NCBI GenBank assembly: GCA_030592355.1
Contig: JAUVJE010000137.1
Coordinates: forward strand, 1 to 6,721
Length of the DNA: 6,721 nt
DNA from: Clostridia bacterium
Lineage (GTDB): Bacteria; Bacillota; Clostridia; DUPQ01
Reading direction: 5' to 3'
The notes beneath the pieces were generated by a model. It saw nothing but the letters and a program-made list of their open reading frames with translations. It made no database searches and was not told the DNA's origin. The translations under genes were made by a program, and so were the position numbers. Of this stretch, positions 1 to 6,580 are shown piece after piece. Position 1 is the stretch's first letter; each line of letters starts with the position of its first letter.

Positions 1-516
1 GGCAACATGACTGTCGCTGTCTGCATCAATTGCTTTATCATCCAGCATTTCCCAATGTATTCCATCTGCTGAAACATATGAACATACCATTGGAATATGA
101 CCCGGCCTTACCAAGAGTTTATACCGCCGGTCAGGGTTTGCTTCGTCAACATCGTGAATTATAGTTTGTCCTCTTACCCTATGGGATTCATCCAGTATGA
201 TATTGGTTTCCTTAACAATATCAAGACTTGGCTTTATCCAATTATATCCATCGTCGGATTCTGCATAACATAAATGAGCAATCGTTTTGTTTCCCGCGGA
301 AAACGTGGGATACCACATTTTAAATTTGTTCAGCGTTTCATCAAAATATATGGTTCCGTATAAAGATGTTCTGGCAAATTCGTGGGGCATTTCAGGTTTC
401 ATAACCGGGTTCCCGTGATATTTTACCGCTTTTCCCTGCCTGCGGATAAAATTCCTGGAGTATTCATAGGGCCAGTCGTCAAAGAACATAAATTTTTGCG
501 ATTTTACTTTTATCAT
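1..516 (-). CDS. Glycosidase-like beta-propeller protein, N-terminal part (runs off the left edge)
   Basis: This is an open frame of 172 codons from ATG at 516-514 to the window edge with no stop, so the C-terminal part is missing. The start is supported by an AGGAGA Shine-Dalgarno at 521-526, four bases upstream. There is no signal peptide or membrane segment, so the product is probably cytosolic. The protein shows repeating propeller-blade features: YGTIYFDETLNKFKMWY (about 53-69), AESDDGYNWIKP (85-96), DEANPDRRYKLL (124-135) and SADGIHWEML (149-158). The paired 'S-x-DG-x-x-W' turns and the 'NPDRRYK' strand are typical of the uncharacterised five-bladed propeller proteins annotated as GH32- or GH43-like glycosidases. 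Catalytic carboxylates cannot be assigned from a fragment. It follows the DUF1846 gene by 8 nt and is very likely co-transcribed with it. The family call is by motif recall only and the substrate is unknown. Confidence 0.72.
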   Translation of the reverse strand, partial: MIKVKSQKFMFFDDWPYEYSRNFIRRQGKAVKYHGNPVMKPEMPHEFARTSLYGTIYFDETLNKFKMWYPTFSAGNKTIAHLCYAESDDGYNWIKPSLDIVKETNIILDESHRVRGQTIIHDVDEANPDRRYKLLVRPGHIPMVCSYVSADGIHWEMLDDKAIDADSDSHVA

Positions 517-524
517 TTTATCTC

Positions 525-2030
525 CTATGTGTAAAACAATTTCTCAGTTTCAAATTCGGGGTCGCTTGTAAGGTTTATACCCAGGTTTCTGAATATCATT
601 TCATCAGCAGGATTTATTATATTGCTGGAATGCGCTTCACACCCTCTTAACTCTTCCAATTTATCCAATGCCATCTCCGCGTTGCTTCCGTCAACCGCAC
701 TGATGCTCAGGGCAATCAGCACCTCTTCCATGTCCAAAACCGGTTTTCTGCTGTTCAATAAATCTTTTTTCATTTTGGTGATTGGCTCAAGTATGCCAGG
801 TTCCATGATATGCATTTCTTCCGGTATTCCTGCAAGATGCTTAATGGCATTTAAAATCAGTCCTGCAGAAGCATTCATAAGATCCGACCCTTTTCCGGTA
901 ACAATATTCCCGTCTTTCAACATAATGGAAGTTCCTGTGCATCTCTTAGCCATTTGCTTTTCACAAGCTTTAACAGATGCCACCCGCGCCGGAGCTACAA
1001 CAGCCCTGTCTTCCGTTGACAAACCGAGTTCATTCATAATCATCTTATTTCGCTTTGGCGTCTCTTCGTCAGCAAAACCTTTTTTATACTCGCATTGGGC
1101 AATAAAATATCTTCGGATAATCTCCTGCTTTGCAGCTTCTTTGCATGCCTCGTCATCTGTTATTGCAAGCCCGGCCCTGTTGACACCCATATCCGTAGGC
1201 GATTGGTACATGGATTTTTCCTCGGTAATTTTTTCAATTATCCTTTTAACAACAGGAAATATCTCAATATCACGGTTATAATTTACAGTAGATTCCCCAT
1301 AGTACTCCAGATGGAAATGATCAATCATATTTTTATCGTTTAGGTCTGTAGTGGCCGCTTCATATGCAATATTTACTGGATGCTTCAATGGAAGGTTCCA
1401 AATTGGAAATGTTTCAAATTTAGAGTAACCTGCTTTAATTCCCCTCCTATTTTCATGATAAAGCTGTGAAAGACATGTTGCCAGCTTTCCGCTTCCCGGT
1501 CCCGGGGCGGCGACAACTACAAGTGGTTTTGTAGTTTCAATATATGGATTGGCTCCGTATCCCTCGTCACTTACAATCACTTCAACATCAGTAGGATATC
1601 CCGGAGTATGAGTATGGGTATAAGTCTTGACTCCCCTTCTTTCAAGTTTTTGTCTAAAAATATTCGCTGCAGGCTGCCCTGTATAACGCGTTATGACCAC
1701 ACTGTTGATATCCAGTTCCCAACTTCTGAGATCATCTATCAATCTCATAACATCTATATCATATGTAATACCGAAATCAGCTCTGATTTTATTGCTTTCT
1801 ATCGCACCTGCATAAACACAGATGATAATCTCTGCTTTATCTTTCAACTGCCTTAAAAGCTTTACCTTTGCATTTGCGTCGAATCCGGGCAATACCCTTG
1901 ATGCATGATAATCGTAAAAAAGCTTCCCCCCGAACTCGAGATAAAGCTTGTTGTTGAATTTTCCCACCCTTTCAAGGATGAAACTTGTTTGCTCTTTTAG
2001 ATATTTCTCATGGTCAAAGCCAATCTTCAT
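525..2030 (-). CDS. DUF1846 / UPF0371 family protein
   Basis: The 501-residue product matches the usual full length of the DUF1846 (UPF0371) family, a widespread cytosolic bacterial family of unknown function. Recognisable landmarks are the N-terminal FDHEKYLKEQTSFILERV, the early LYLEFGGKLFYDYHASRVLPGF (about 29-50), a glycine-rich P-loop-like APGPGSGK at 175-182, the HPVNIAYEAAT segment near 217-227, MGVNRAG at 281-287 and the C-terminal-half GTSIMLKDGNIVTGK (366-380) followed by NASAG. The P-loop-like segment suggests nucleotide or phosphate binding; that is inference, and no reaction is established to my knowledge. The start at 2030 is preceded by an unusual all-G Shine-Dalgarno (GGGGGG, 2035-2040). 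It is the first gene of a leftward unit with the glycosidase-like gene, 8 nt downstream. I see no truncation or frameshift, and family membership is quite sure. Confidence 0.93.
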   Translation of the reverse strand: MKIGFDHEKYLKEQTSFILERVGKFNNKLYLEFGGKLFYDYHASRVLPGFDANAKVKLLRQLKDKAEIIICVYAGAIESNKIRADFGITYDIDVMRLIDDLRSWELDINSVVITRYTGQPAANIFRQKLERRGVKTYTHTHTPGYPTDVEVIVSDEGYGANPYIETTKPLVVVAAPGPGSGKLATCLSQLYHENRRGIKAGYSKFETFPIWNLPLKHPVNIAYEAATTDLNDKNMIDHFHLEYYGESTVNYNRDIEIFPVVKRIIEKITEEKSMYQSPTDMGVNRAGLAITDDEACKEAAKQEIIRRYFIAQCEYKKGFADEETPKRNKMIMNELGLSTEDRAVVAPARVASVKACEKQMAKRCTGTSIMLKDGNIVTGKGSDLMNASAGLILNAIKHLAGIPEEMHIMEPGILEPITKMKKDLLNSRKPVLDMEEVLIALSISAVDGSNAEMALDKLEELRGCEAHSSNIINPADEMIFRNLGINLTSDPEFETEKLFYT

Positions 2031-2123
2031 AAAACCCCCCTCAGATTTTTTTTGATATCCCTATTAGTAATAATACCAAAGAAATCGTTGTCATGGGGAA
2101 ATATCCTTATTATGGATAAAAAT

Positions 2124-2153
2124 GTTACAAATTCCTTTTAAATAAGCTACAAT
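2124..2153 (+). promoter_or_regulatory. Likely sigma-A promoter for the URO-D gene at 2183
   Basis: A -10 hexamer TACAAT at 2148-2153 lies 18 nt after a -35-like GTTACA at 2124-2129 (4 of 6 matches to TTGACA). This would place the transcription start near 2160, about 20 nt before the start codon and just ahead of the GGAGG Shine-Dalgarno at 2170-2174. I found no equally clear leftward promoter for the DUF1846 gene in the same 152-nt divergent gap. Confidence 0.5.
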
Positions 2154-2182
2154 ATGTACATAAATTACCGGAGGCAATCATT

Positions 2183-3259
2183 ATGATGACAGGCAAAGAG
2201 CGATTCGGCAGACAATTGAAAAGGCAGCCCGTTGACAGGATATCCGTATATGAACATTTCTGGAGAGACACCCACAAAGAATGGGAAAAACAGGGGAAAA
2301 TTCCTCCTAATGTTGATTTTGCAGACCATTTTAATTTTGATATGGATATTATGGGTGCTTTAAACATGACGGGAAATCTCGATTTTGAAAAAGTCGTGCT
2401 TGAAGAAACGGATGAAACCATTCTGACCCTTGATGGAAACGGGGCTACCTTAAGACGCCATAAACTCCACGAAGCCACTCCTGAGCATATCGACTTTGCT
2501 GTAAAAGAACGTACTGCATGGGAAGAATTAATCAAACCTCATCTGGTTGCCGACAGACGACGTATAAACTTTGAAAATTACCGTAACAGGAAAAAAATTG
2601 CAGCTGACAATGATAGATTCTTCTGTCTTGCCGCCGTTAACGTTTTTGAGCTGATGCATCCGGTATGCGGTCATGAATACATGCTGATGGGTATGGTTTT
2701 AGACCCTGAATGGATAGTTGATATGGTGACTACATATAGCCGCCTGCTGGTGGAACTACAGCAGATTCTCTTTGAAGAAGAAGGCTACCCGGATGGAATA
2801 TGGTATTACGAGGACATGGGCTTTAAGCAAAAGCCTTTTATGTCTCCCGCAATGTACCACGAAATTATACAGCCGGCTCATAAATATACCATTGATTATG
2901 CCAAGAGTATTAACAAGCCGGTGATAATGCACTCATGCGGTTTTGTAGAACCGCTTATACCCGGCATGATGGAAGCCGGGATTGATTGTCTGCAGGTTAT
3001 TGAAGTCAAGGCCGGAATGGACCTCGTGCGAATCTATAAAAATTACGGTGACAATTTATCCCTTATGGGCGGTATTGATGTAAGAACGTTGTATTCGAAT
3101 GACTTTGACATTATTAATAAAGAACTTGAGTCCAAGATTCCTATTGTAATGGGTAAAAACGGATTCATTCTCCACAGCGACCACTCCATACCAAATACTG
3201 TAAACTATGAAAGCTACCGGTACTTCCTTAAACGCGCAAGAGAACTCGGAACCTATTAA
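2183..3259 (+). CDS. URO-D superfamily protein, probable methyltransferase-like enzyme
   Basis: The 358-residue product is a full-length member of the uroporphyrinogen decarboxylase superfamily (a TIM-barrel fold that includes the corrinoid methyltransferases MtaA and MtbA). Landmarks in order: KERFGRQLKRQPVDRISV at the N terminus; YYEDMGFKQKPFMSP (208-222), the counterpart of the 'DDxGxQxGPxISP' strand; the HSCG motif at 250-253, matching the His-x-Cys zinc site of MtaA-like enzymes; GGIDVRTL (296-303); and a C-terminal GFILHSDHSIPNTVNYESYR. The N-terminal Arg-rich PVWxMRQAGR motif of true HemE is absent, so heme synthesis is unlikely. Where MtaA-type proteins have a third Cys ligand, this protein has HSDHSIP (H331, D333, H334). 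The start is set by GGAGG at 2170-2174; ATG at 2186 directly follows and is a minor alternative. It is transcribed alone, diverging from the DUF1846 gene and ending at a bidirectional terminator. The substrate is not determinable. Confidence 0.9.
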   Translation: MMTGKERFGRQLKRQPVDRISVYEHFWRDTHKEWEKQGKIPPNVDFADHFNFDMDIMGALNMTGNLDFEKVVLEETDETILTLDGNGATLRRHKLHEATPEHIDFAVKERTAWEELIKPHLVADRRRINFENYRNRKKIAADNDRFFCLAAVNVFELMHPVCGHEYMLMGMVLDPEWIVDMVTTYSRLLVELQQILFEEEGYPDGIWYYEDMGFKQKPFMSPAMYHEIIQPAHKYTIDYAKSINKPVIMHSCGFVEPLIPGMMEAGIDCLQVIEVKAGMDLVRIYKNYGDNLSLMGGIDVRTLYSNDFDIINKELESKIPIVMGKNGFILHSDHSIPNTVNYESYRYFLKRARELGTY

Positions 3260-3262
3260 GCA

Positions 3263-3299
3263 AAATTCAAAAAACCTTTCCGGAAGGTTTTTTGAATTT
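3263..3299. terminator. Bidirectional Rho-independent terminator between convergent genes
   Basis: This is a perfect 16-bp inverted repeat (left arm 3263-3278, right arm 3284-3299) around a 5-nt TCCGG loop. Each arm holds six A or T residues flanking a CCTT/AAGG core, so a run of six U follows the core in transcripts from either strand. It begins 3 nt after the stop of the rightward URO-D gene. The leftward nitrilase gene's TAA (3298-3300) lies inside the stem's outer edge. It fits termination of both converging transcripts. Confidence 0.88.
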
Positions 3300-4212
3300 A
3301 AAGATATTTTTTTCGTTCTTGCCGGGCAAAATTAAGGTAATCGTCCAATCTTACCATTTCAAATTCTTTAATGAGGTCGTCAATCGATTTATCGTCCATC
3401 TCGCATGAAACTAAAACAGAGCCCAAATGCCCTATATCGTCTATATTGACACCGGCTCCATACTTTTCTTTAAGTGCTTTTAACTTATCCCGGTGAAAAT
3501 CCAAATGAATAAGCTCGCTGTCCAGATTAATTTCAGCCGTGCAATAATCCGTGTAGTTTGTGCTTCTTGCAATGACCCTGCCGTTGGGTGCTGTAATCGC
3601 AGACTCACGACCGCATATTGACGACACAAAGAACGACCGTGTCGAATAAGCCCATGTTTTTTGCACAAGTCCGCCATGATACATTGATGAAAAGAAAATC
3701 ACCTCAGGTTTAAGCTTTGCATATTCTTCCCTGAGTTCCTCGAAATTCAAATCAAAGCATGTGGCGAAGCCTGCCCTTTTTATGGCATCAAATTCAAAAA
3801 CGACTCCGCCGTCTCCCGGCACAATCCCCTGTTCCATCTCTGTAGTCATTGGAAATGCTTTGATATATTCGCCTGTTAACTCACCGGTTCTTGAACATGC
3901 AAAGGTTAAATTGCGGTTATTATGCCTGGTATTGTAAACTATTGCTGAATTCAATTCTTTTGCCAATCCGTTAAAGAACGCCGGCGATTCATTCTCCCTG
4001 AAAGGCGCATACTCACTTTTCATCGAATCTTCCATGTCCAAAAATCTGTCGCAGGCTTCCGGCAGCACAATAAAATCAGGATTATCCGGAGACACCATGC
4101 TCAGCCTGTCCCTCCAATAATTCTTCATTATTTCATATGATTCTTTTGCCGTCGGGCCGCATTTCAAAGTCCTGCTGCCGCTCATAACCGATATCTTGAT
4201 TTTTCTGGCCAT
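3298..4212 (-). CDS. Carbon-nitrogen hydrolase (nitrilase superfamily)
   Basis: The 304-residue product has the normal size for a single-domain nitrilase-superfamily amidase. All three catalytic residues are visible: Glu52 in VLPEACD, Lys118 in EYIKAFP and Cys152 in GFATCFDLNFEEL, the last being the nucleophile-elbow motif. E125 or E127 in TTEMEQG could be the second conserved Glu near the Lys. Members hydrolyse amides, carbamoyl groups or nitriles in the cytosol through a Cys thioester; the substrate here is unknown. There is no signal peptide or membrane anchor and no fused acyltransferase or NAD synthetase domain. The start is set by GGAGG at 4217-4221, five bases from the ATG. It is the second gene of an operon, 17 nt after a divergent URO-D-fold protein, which suggests that the two act on related intermediates (inference). 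The stop codon is embedded in a terminator stem. Confidence 0.9.
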   Translation of the reverse strand: MARKIKISVMSGSRTLKCGPTAKESYEIMKNYWRDRLSMVSPDNPDFIVLPEACDRFLDMEDSMKSEYAPFRENESPAFFNGLAKELNSAIVYNTRHNNRNLTFACSRTGELTGEYIKAFPMTTEMEQGIVPGDGGVVFEFDAIKRAGFATCFDLNFEELREEYAKLKPEVIFFSSMYHGGLVQKTWAYSTRSFFVSSICGRESAITAPNGRVIARSTNYTDYCTAEINLDSELIHLDFHRDKLKALKEKYGAGVNIDDIGHLGSVLVSCEMDDKSIDDLIKEFEMVRLDDYLNFARQERKKYL

Positions 4213-4229
4213 AATGCCTCCTTTAACTG

Positions 4230-5462
4230 CTAAAACCTTTTATCAATCTCTTCCCTTACAACCTTGTCCCATACATTTAATCTATGGGGTTCGTGCATGA
4301 CTGTACTAATATCTTTAAAAACAAATTCCGTGGGATTGCCCTCCGTTTTATCCAAATGGCTATTGATTTCATTCCTGATAACATCCTCGTCAAATGGCTG
4401 CATCGCAACAGATGTGGGCGTCGGCTTGATTGACATTACATATCTTCTAGCAATGTTTTCCCTTGCAATATCAAGGTCAGCCCATGGACTCATCGAAATT
4501 TTGCGAAGCCCCGGAATTCGTGACAATATGTCTATCTTAAAATGAAGCTGCTCACAACATCCGTAATAATTAACACCGAACTTCTCAAGCCAACGCATCT
4601 CATGTCTGAGGGAAAATTCCCAATGCATGTCCGGCGATACTTCTGAAAACATCTGTGCATTGCCGCATCCCCATATATTTTTAAGCGATACTCCGATATT
4701 TGGTGCCGGAGGTTCATCCAAATCCGAAATATATCCATAACCCCCGCTCCCAACCGTCGTATCATTATTGTTTGAAGCCCATAGGCCCAATTCTTTATAT
4801 CTTTCCAATCGATTTAAAGACACATCGACATATCTGGAAACATATAAATTAACAAAATCCGGGCGCTCAATTAAATCAATCATAGCTTCAGTGACCCCGG
4901 TCCTGCTTATCAAATAATCCCATGGAGTGAACCATAAACCCTTTTGCCCTGTTAATTCCACACTGCAGATACCGCCGAAAATATCATCAAGCACTTCAAG
5001 TCTTTTTTTAGTTGCTTCTTTATCATATTCAACAGTTGCTTCTTTCATTTTATAAATGTCGTCTTCGCTTTGCAATACGGGTGTAAAGTGCTGTGAATTT
5101 ATATGGCCTGACCTTATGATGTCAACTTCATCGGTTAAACCGAAACCGGAATCATAGACTACCGGAGGACATTCAATTTTATTGAAATACACCATATCTC
5201 CGGGAAAATTTTTCATTTCATATATATCTTTACGAAGCTTGAACTCGAGTTTTTGGAGGAACTCATCCTTGCACCGAACAATCATCTCCTCAACATGCGT
5301 AAGTTCTCTCCAAGGAACTTGGTGAATATGTACCGGCGGCCTGGTAGCTTTGAGATTGTTTATATCCAGCCATAGTTTTATCTTTGATTCATTATCGTAA
5401 TTTTCCAGTAAAGCTTTTTTCTCTATCGCCAAATCCCTTAGGATTTTGTAGTCTTCATTCAT
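4230..5462 (-). CDS. Divergent URO-D/MetE-fold family protein
   Basis: The 410-residue product resembles the poorly characterised proteins annotated as 'uroporphyrinogen decarboxylase/cobalamin-independent methionine synthase family', seen in clostridia and other gut or soil anaerobes. Characteristic pieces are ECPPVVYDSGFGLTDEV (97-113), FGGICSVELTGQKGLWFTPWDYL (162-184), NIWGCGNAQMFSEVSPDMHWEF (262-283), FGVNYYGCCEQLHFKIDIL (295-313), LRKISMSPWADL (319-330) and MHEPHRLNVW near the C terminus. GCCE (301-304) occupies the place where methyltransferase relatives carry a metal-binding His/Cys motif, so C302 and C303 are candidate zinc ligands (inference). It is much longer than the 358-residue relative encoded nearby and shares no obvious motif with it. 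The start at 5462 has a GGGGG Shine-Dalgarno at 5468-5472 and a good promoter upstream. It leads the operon with the nitrilase gene. The fold assignment is moderately sure and the reaction is unknown. Confidence 0.85.
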   Translation of the reverse strand: MNEDYKILRDLAIEKKALLENYDNESKIKLWLDINNLKATRPPVHIHQVPWRELTHVEEMIVRCKDEFLQKLEFKLRKDIYEMKNFPGDMVYFNKIECPPVVYDSGFGLTDEVDIIRSGHINSQHFTPVLQSEDDIYKMKEATVEYDKEATKKRLEVLDDIFGGICSVELTGQKGLWFTPWDYLISRTGVTEAMIDLIERPDFVNLYVSRYVDVSLNRLERYKELGLWASNNNDTTVGSGGYGYISDLDEPPAPNIGVSLKNIWGCGNAQMFSEVSPDMHWEFSLRHEMRWLEKFGVNYYGCCEQLHFKIDILSRIPGLRKISMSPWADLDIARENIARRYVMSIKPTPTSVAMQPFDEDVIRNEINSHLDKTEGNPTEFVFKDISTVMHEPHRLNVWDKVVREEIDKRF

Positions 5463-5496
5463 GAAAGCCCCCGATTTCCAAATACCTATATGTGAT

Positions 5497-5525
5497 ATTA
5501 TACAGTATATAAAAATAAGTTTAAA
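5497..5525 (-). promoter_or_regulatory. Promoter of the URO-D-like/nitrilase operon
   Basis: Reading leftward, a perfect -10 TATAAT (plus-strand positions 5502-5497) lies 17 nt after TTTAAA (5525-5520), which matches the -35 consensus at 4 of 6 bases. The predicted start, near 5490, gives a leader of about 28 nt containing the GGGGG ribosome site. The rightward DUF3842 gene shares this 83-nt gap; its own promoter is less clear, with only a weak TATAAA at 5508-5513 as a candidate -10. Confidence 0.62.
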
Positions 5526-5545
5526 TTGAATTTTAGGAGACTGGA

Positions 5546-5959
5546 ATGCTTATTACCGTAATAGATGCCCAAGGTGCCGGAATCGGTTCTGCCGTGATAA
5601 CCGAGCTTAGGAAAAAGTTTGACAGGCAAATAAAAATATACGCCCTTGGAACCAATGATGCCGCTTGCTTAAATATGAAAAAGGCCGGTGCCGATGGTGC
5701 TGTCTGCAGCTCTGAAAAAATCATTAGATTCCTGGACACCCGTTCAGTAGATTGTCTGATTGGTCCAATGGGTATTATGTCCAGCGGTGGTATCAAAGGA
5801 GAAATAACTTCAGAAATCTCACGGGCAGTTTTTGCGGCCGACTGCAGAAAGTACATCATTCCCCTTGATATGCACGGAATATTCATACCCGGTACCCGTT
5901 CTTTAAAAATCAAAGACTCCATAGCGGAAATAATCTCAGATATTGATAAACACCTCTAA
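5546..5959 (+). CDS. DUF3842 family protein
   Basis: The 137-residue product is a full-length DUF3842 protein, a small cytosolic Firmicutes family of unknown function. The sequence opens with a Rossmann-like nucleotide-binding pattern: strand MLITVID, then AQGAGIG as the glycine loop (8-14) and helix SAVITELRKKF. It continues with YALGTNDAACLNMKKAGAD (32-50), the conserved VDCLIGPMGIMSSGGIKGEIT (68-88) and a C-terminal IIPLDMHGIFIPGTRSL (104-120). The glycine loop suggests binding of a dinucleotide or other nucleotide, but no enzyme activity is assigned. The start is supported by AGGAGA at 5535-5540, five bases upstream of ATG. It diverges from the URO-D-like operon and converges on the ECF S-component gene. 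Confidence 0.92.
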   Translation: MLITVIDAQGAGIGSAVITELRKKFDRQIKIYALGTNDAACLNMKKAGADGAVCSSEKIIRFLDTRSVDCLIGPMGIMSSGGIKGEITSEISRAVFAADCRKYIIPLDMHGIFIPGTRSLKIKDSIAEIISDIDKHL

Positions 5960-5968
5960 TTACATCAC

Positions 5969-6006
5969 GGAATACCTTTCGTAATCGTGGAACACCCTTC
6001 GGTAAT
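5969..6006. repeat. Two degenerate tandem copies of a ~18-nt sequence
   Basis: GGAATACCTTTCGTAAT (5969-5985) is followed at a 20-nt period by GGAACACCCTTCGGTAAT (5989-6006). The copies agree at 15 of 17 aligned bases plus one inserted G. They lie just after the DUF3842 stop codon. No function is evident; this could be chance or decayed local duplication. Confidence 0.4.
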
Positions 6007-6049
6007 TATTAAAATTTCGAGCAGCACCTTATGGGTGTTTTAAAAATTA
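6003..6049. terminator. Stem-loop between convergent DUF3842 and ECF genes, probable weak bidirectional terminator
   Basis: An AT-rich outer stem pairs 6003-6014 with 6038-6049 (12 bp with one mismatch). Inside it, AGCACC (6023-6028) pairs with GGTGTT (6034-6039) around TTATG, followed by TTTT on the plus strand. The inner and outer pairings compete for 6038-6039. The ECF gene's TAA (6047-6049) falls inside the outer stem. AACACCC at 5991-5997 could pair with GGGTGTT (6033-6039) instead. Placement between convergent genes supports a terminator role, but the stem is weaker than the one at 3263. Confidence 0.5.
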
Positions 6050-6553
6050 TTGCTTCGAAAATTTATTATAGGCGGTCATTAGCAGTGGTATCAATATGAT
6101 TTGAATCAGAATTCCCCAGACCGACGTCACAAACAGAGCTATCATGATTCCTTTGAAAATAAATGCTGCGCCGAACGGAACGGTAATTGCATAAGTTGCA
6201 ATAATCCTTACGACCCTTCCGATAACCATTGCCCCGAGTAATGCAGGCATAATGCGTTTAGATTTTTCATAAAGATATCCTGCAAAAAATCCATATGCCG
6301 CCAATTCAAAGACCATTGCAATTCCTATGGGATATAAAATGGGCATTCCGATTATCAGCGTATTAATCAGGGGTGCCGCTGCTCCCAATAATAGCCCGTA
6401 TTTTTTCCCACATATGAATCCGCATAATATCACGGGTATATGCATTGGCAGAAAAATTGGTCCCGCGAACCCTGTCATATGGAAAACCAATGGAACTAAA
6501 ACCGCCAGAGCCAGAAACAACCCAGTATAAGTTAATTTTTTTGTCTTTGTCAT
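6047..6553 (-). CDS. ECF transporter S component (substrate-binding membrane protein)
   Basis: The 168-residue, very hydrophobic product has about six membrane segments, near residues 8-26, 32-49, 52-70, 74-94, 100-123 and 133-157. The segment GPIFLPMHIPVILCGFICGKKYGLLLGAAAPLINTLIIGMP is characteristic of integral membrane S components of energy-coupling factor vitamin transporters. These capture a vitamin or similar micronutrient and rely on EcfA/EcfA'/EcfT for energy. None of those is encoded here, so this would be a solitary (group II) S component using a shared energising module. I choose ATG at 6553-6551 because the GAGGA ribosome site (6560-6564) lies six bases upstream. A TTG at 6559 is in frame but abuts that site and cannot use it. 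The ligand cannot be told from sequence. The leader carries a strong hairpin just after the promoter. Confidence 0.88.
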   Translation of the reverse strand: MTKTKKLTYTGLFLALAVLVPLVFHMTGFAGPIFLPMHIPVILCGFICGKKYGLLLGAAAPLINTLIIGMPILYPIGIAMVFELAAYGFFAGYLYEKSKRIMPALLGAMVIGRVVRIIATYAITVPFGAAFIFKGIMIALFVTSVWGILIQIILIPLLMTAYNKFSKQ

Positions 6554-6580
6554 ATTCAATCCTCATTGCCAATAATATAA

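Noticed and set aside
622..1281. 219-codon open frame on the plus strand
   Set aside because: It lies wholly inside the DUF1846 gene on the opposite strand. It has no recognisable family and no convincing ribosome site; an antisense shadow.
2125..2535. 136-codon open frame on the minus strand across the URO-D gene start
   Set aside because: It overlaps the promoter and N-terminal part of a well-supported URO-D family gene, and its product looks like a low-complexity Ser-rich antisense translation.
2183..3259. Annotation of the rightward URO-D protein as HemE (heme biosynthesis)
   Set aside because: The HemE substrate-binding arginine motif at the N terminus is missing and an HxCG metal motif is present; there are no other heme genes nearby.
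5533..5922. 129-codon open frame on the minus strand
   Set aside because: It is antisense to the DUF3842 gene, which has clear family motifs and an AGGAGA ribosome site.
6554..6559. TTG start at 6559 for the ECF S component
   Set aside because: It directly abuts the GAGGA ribosome site, leaving no spacer. ATG at 6553 has the normal six-base spacing.
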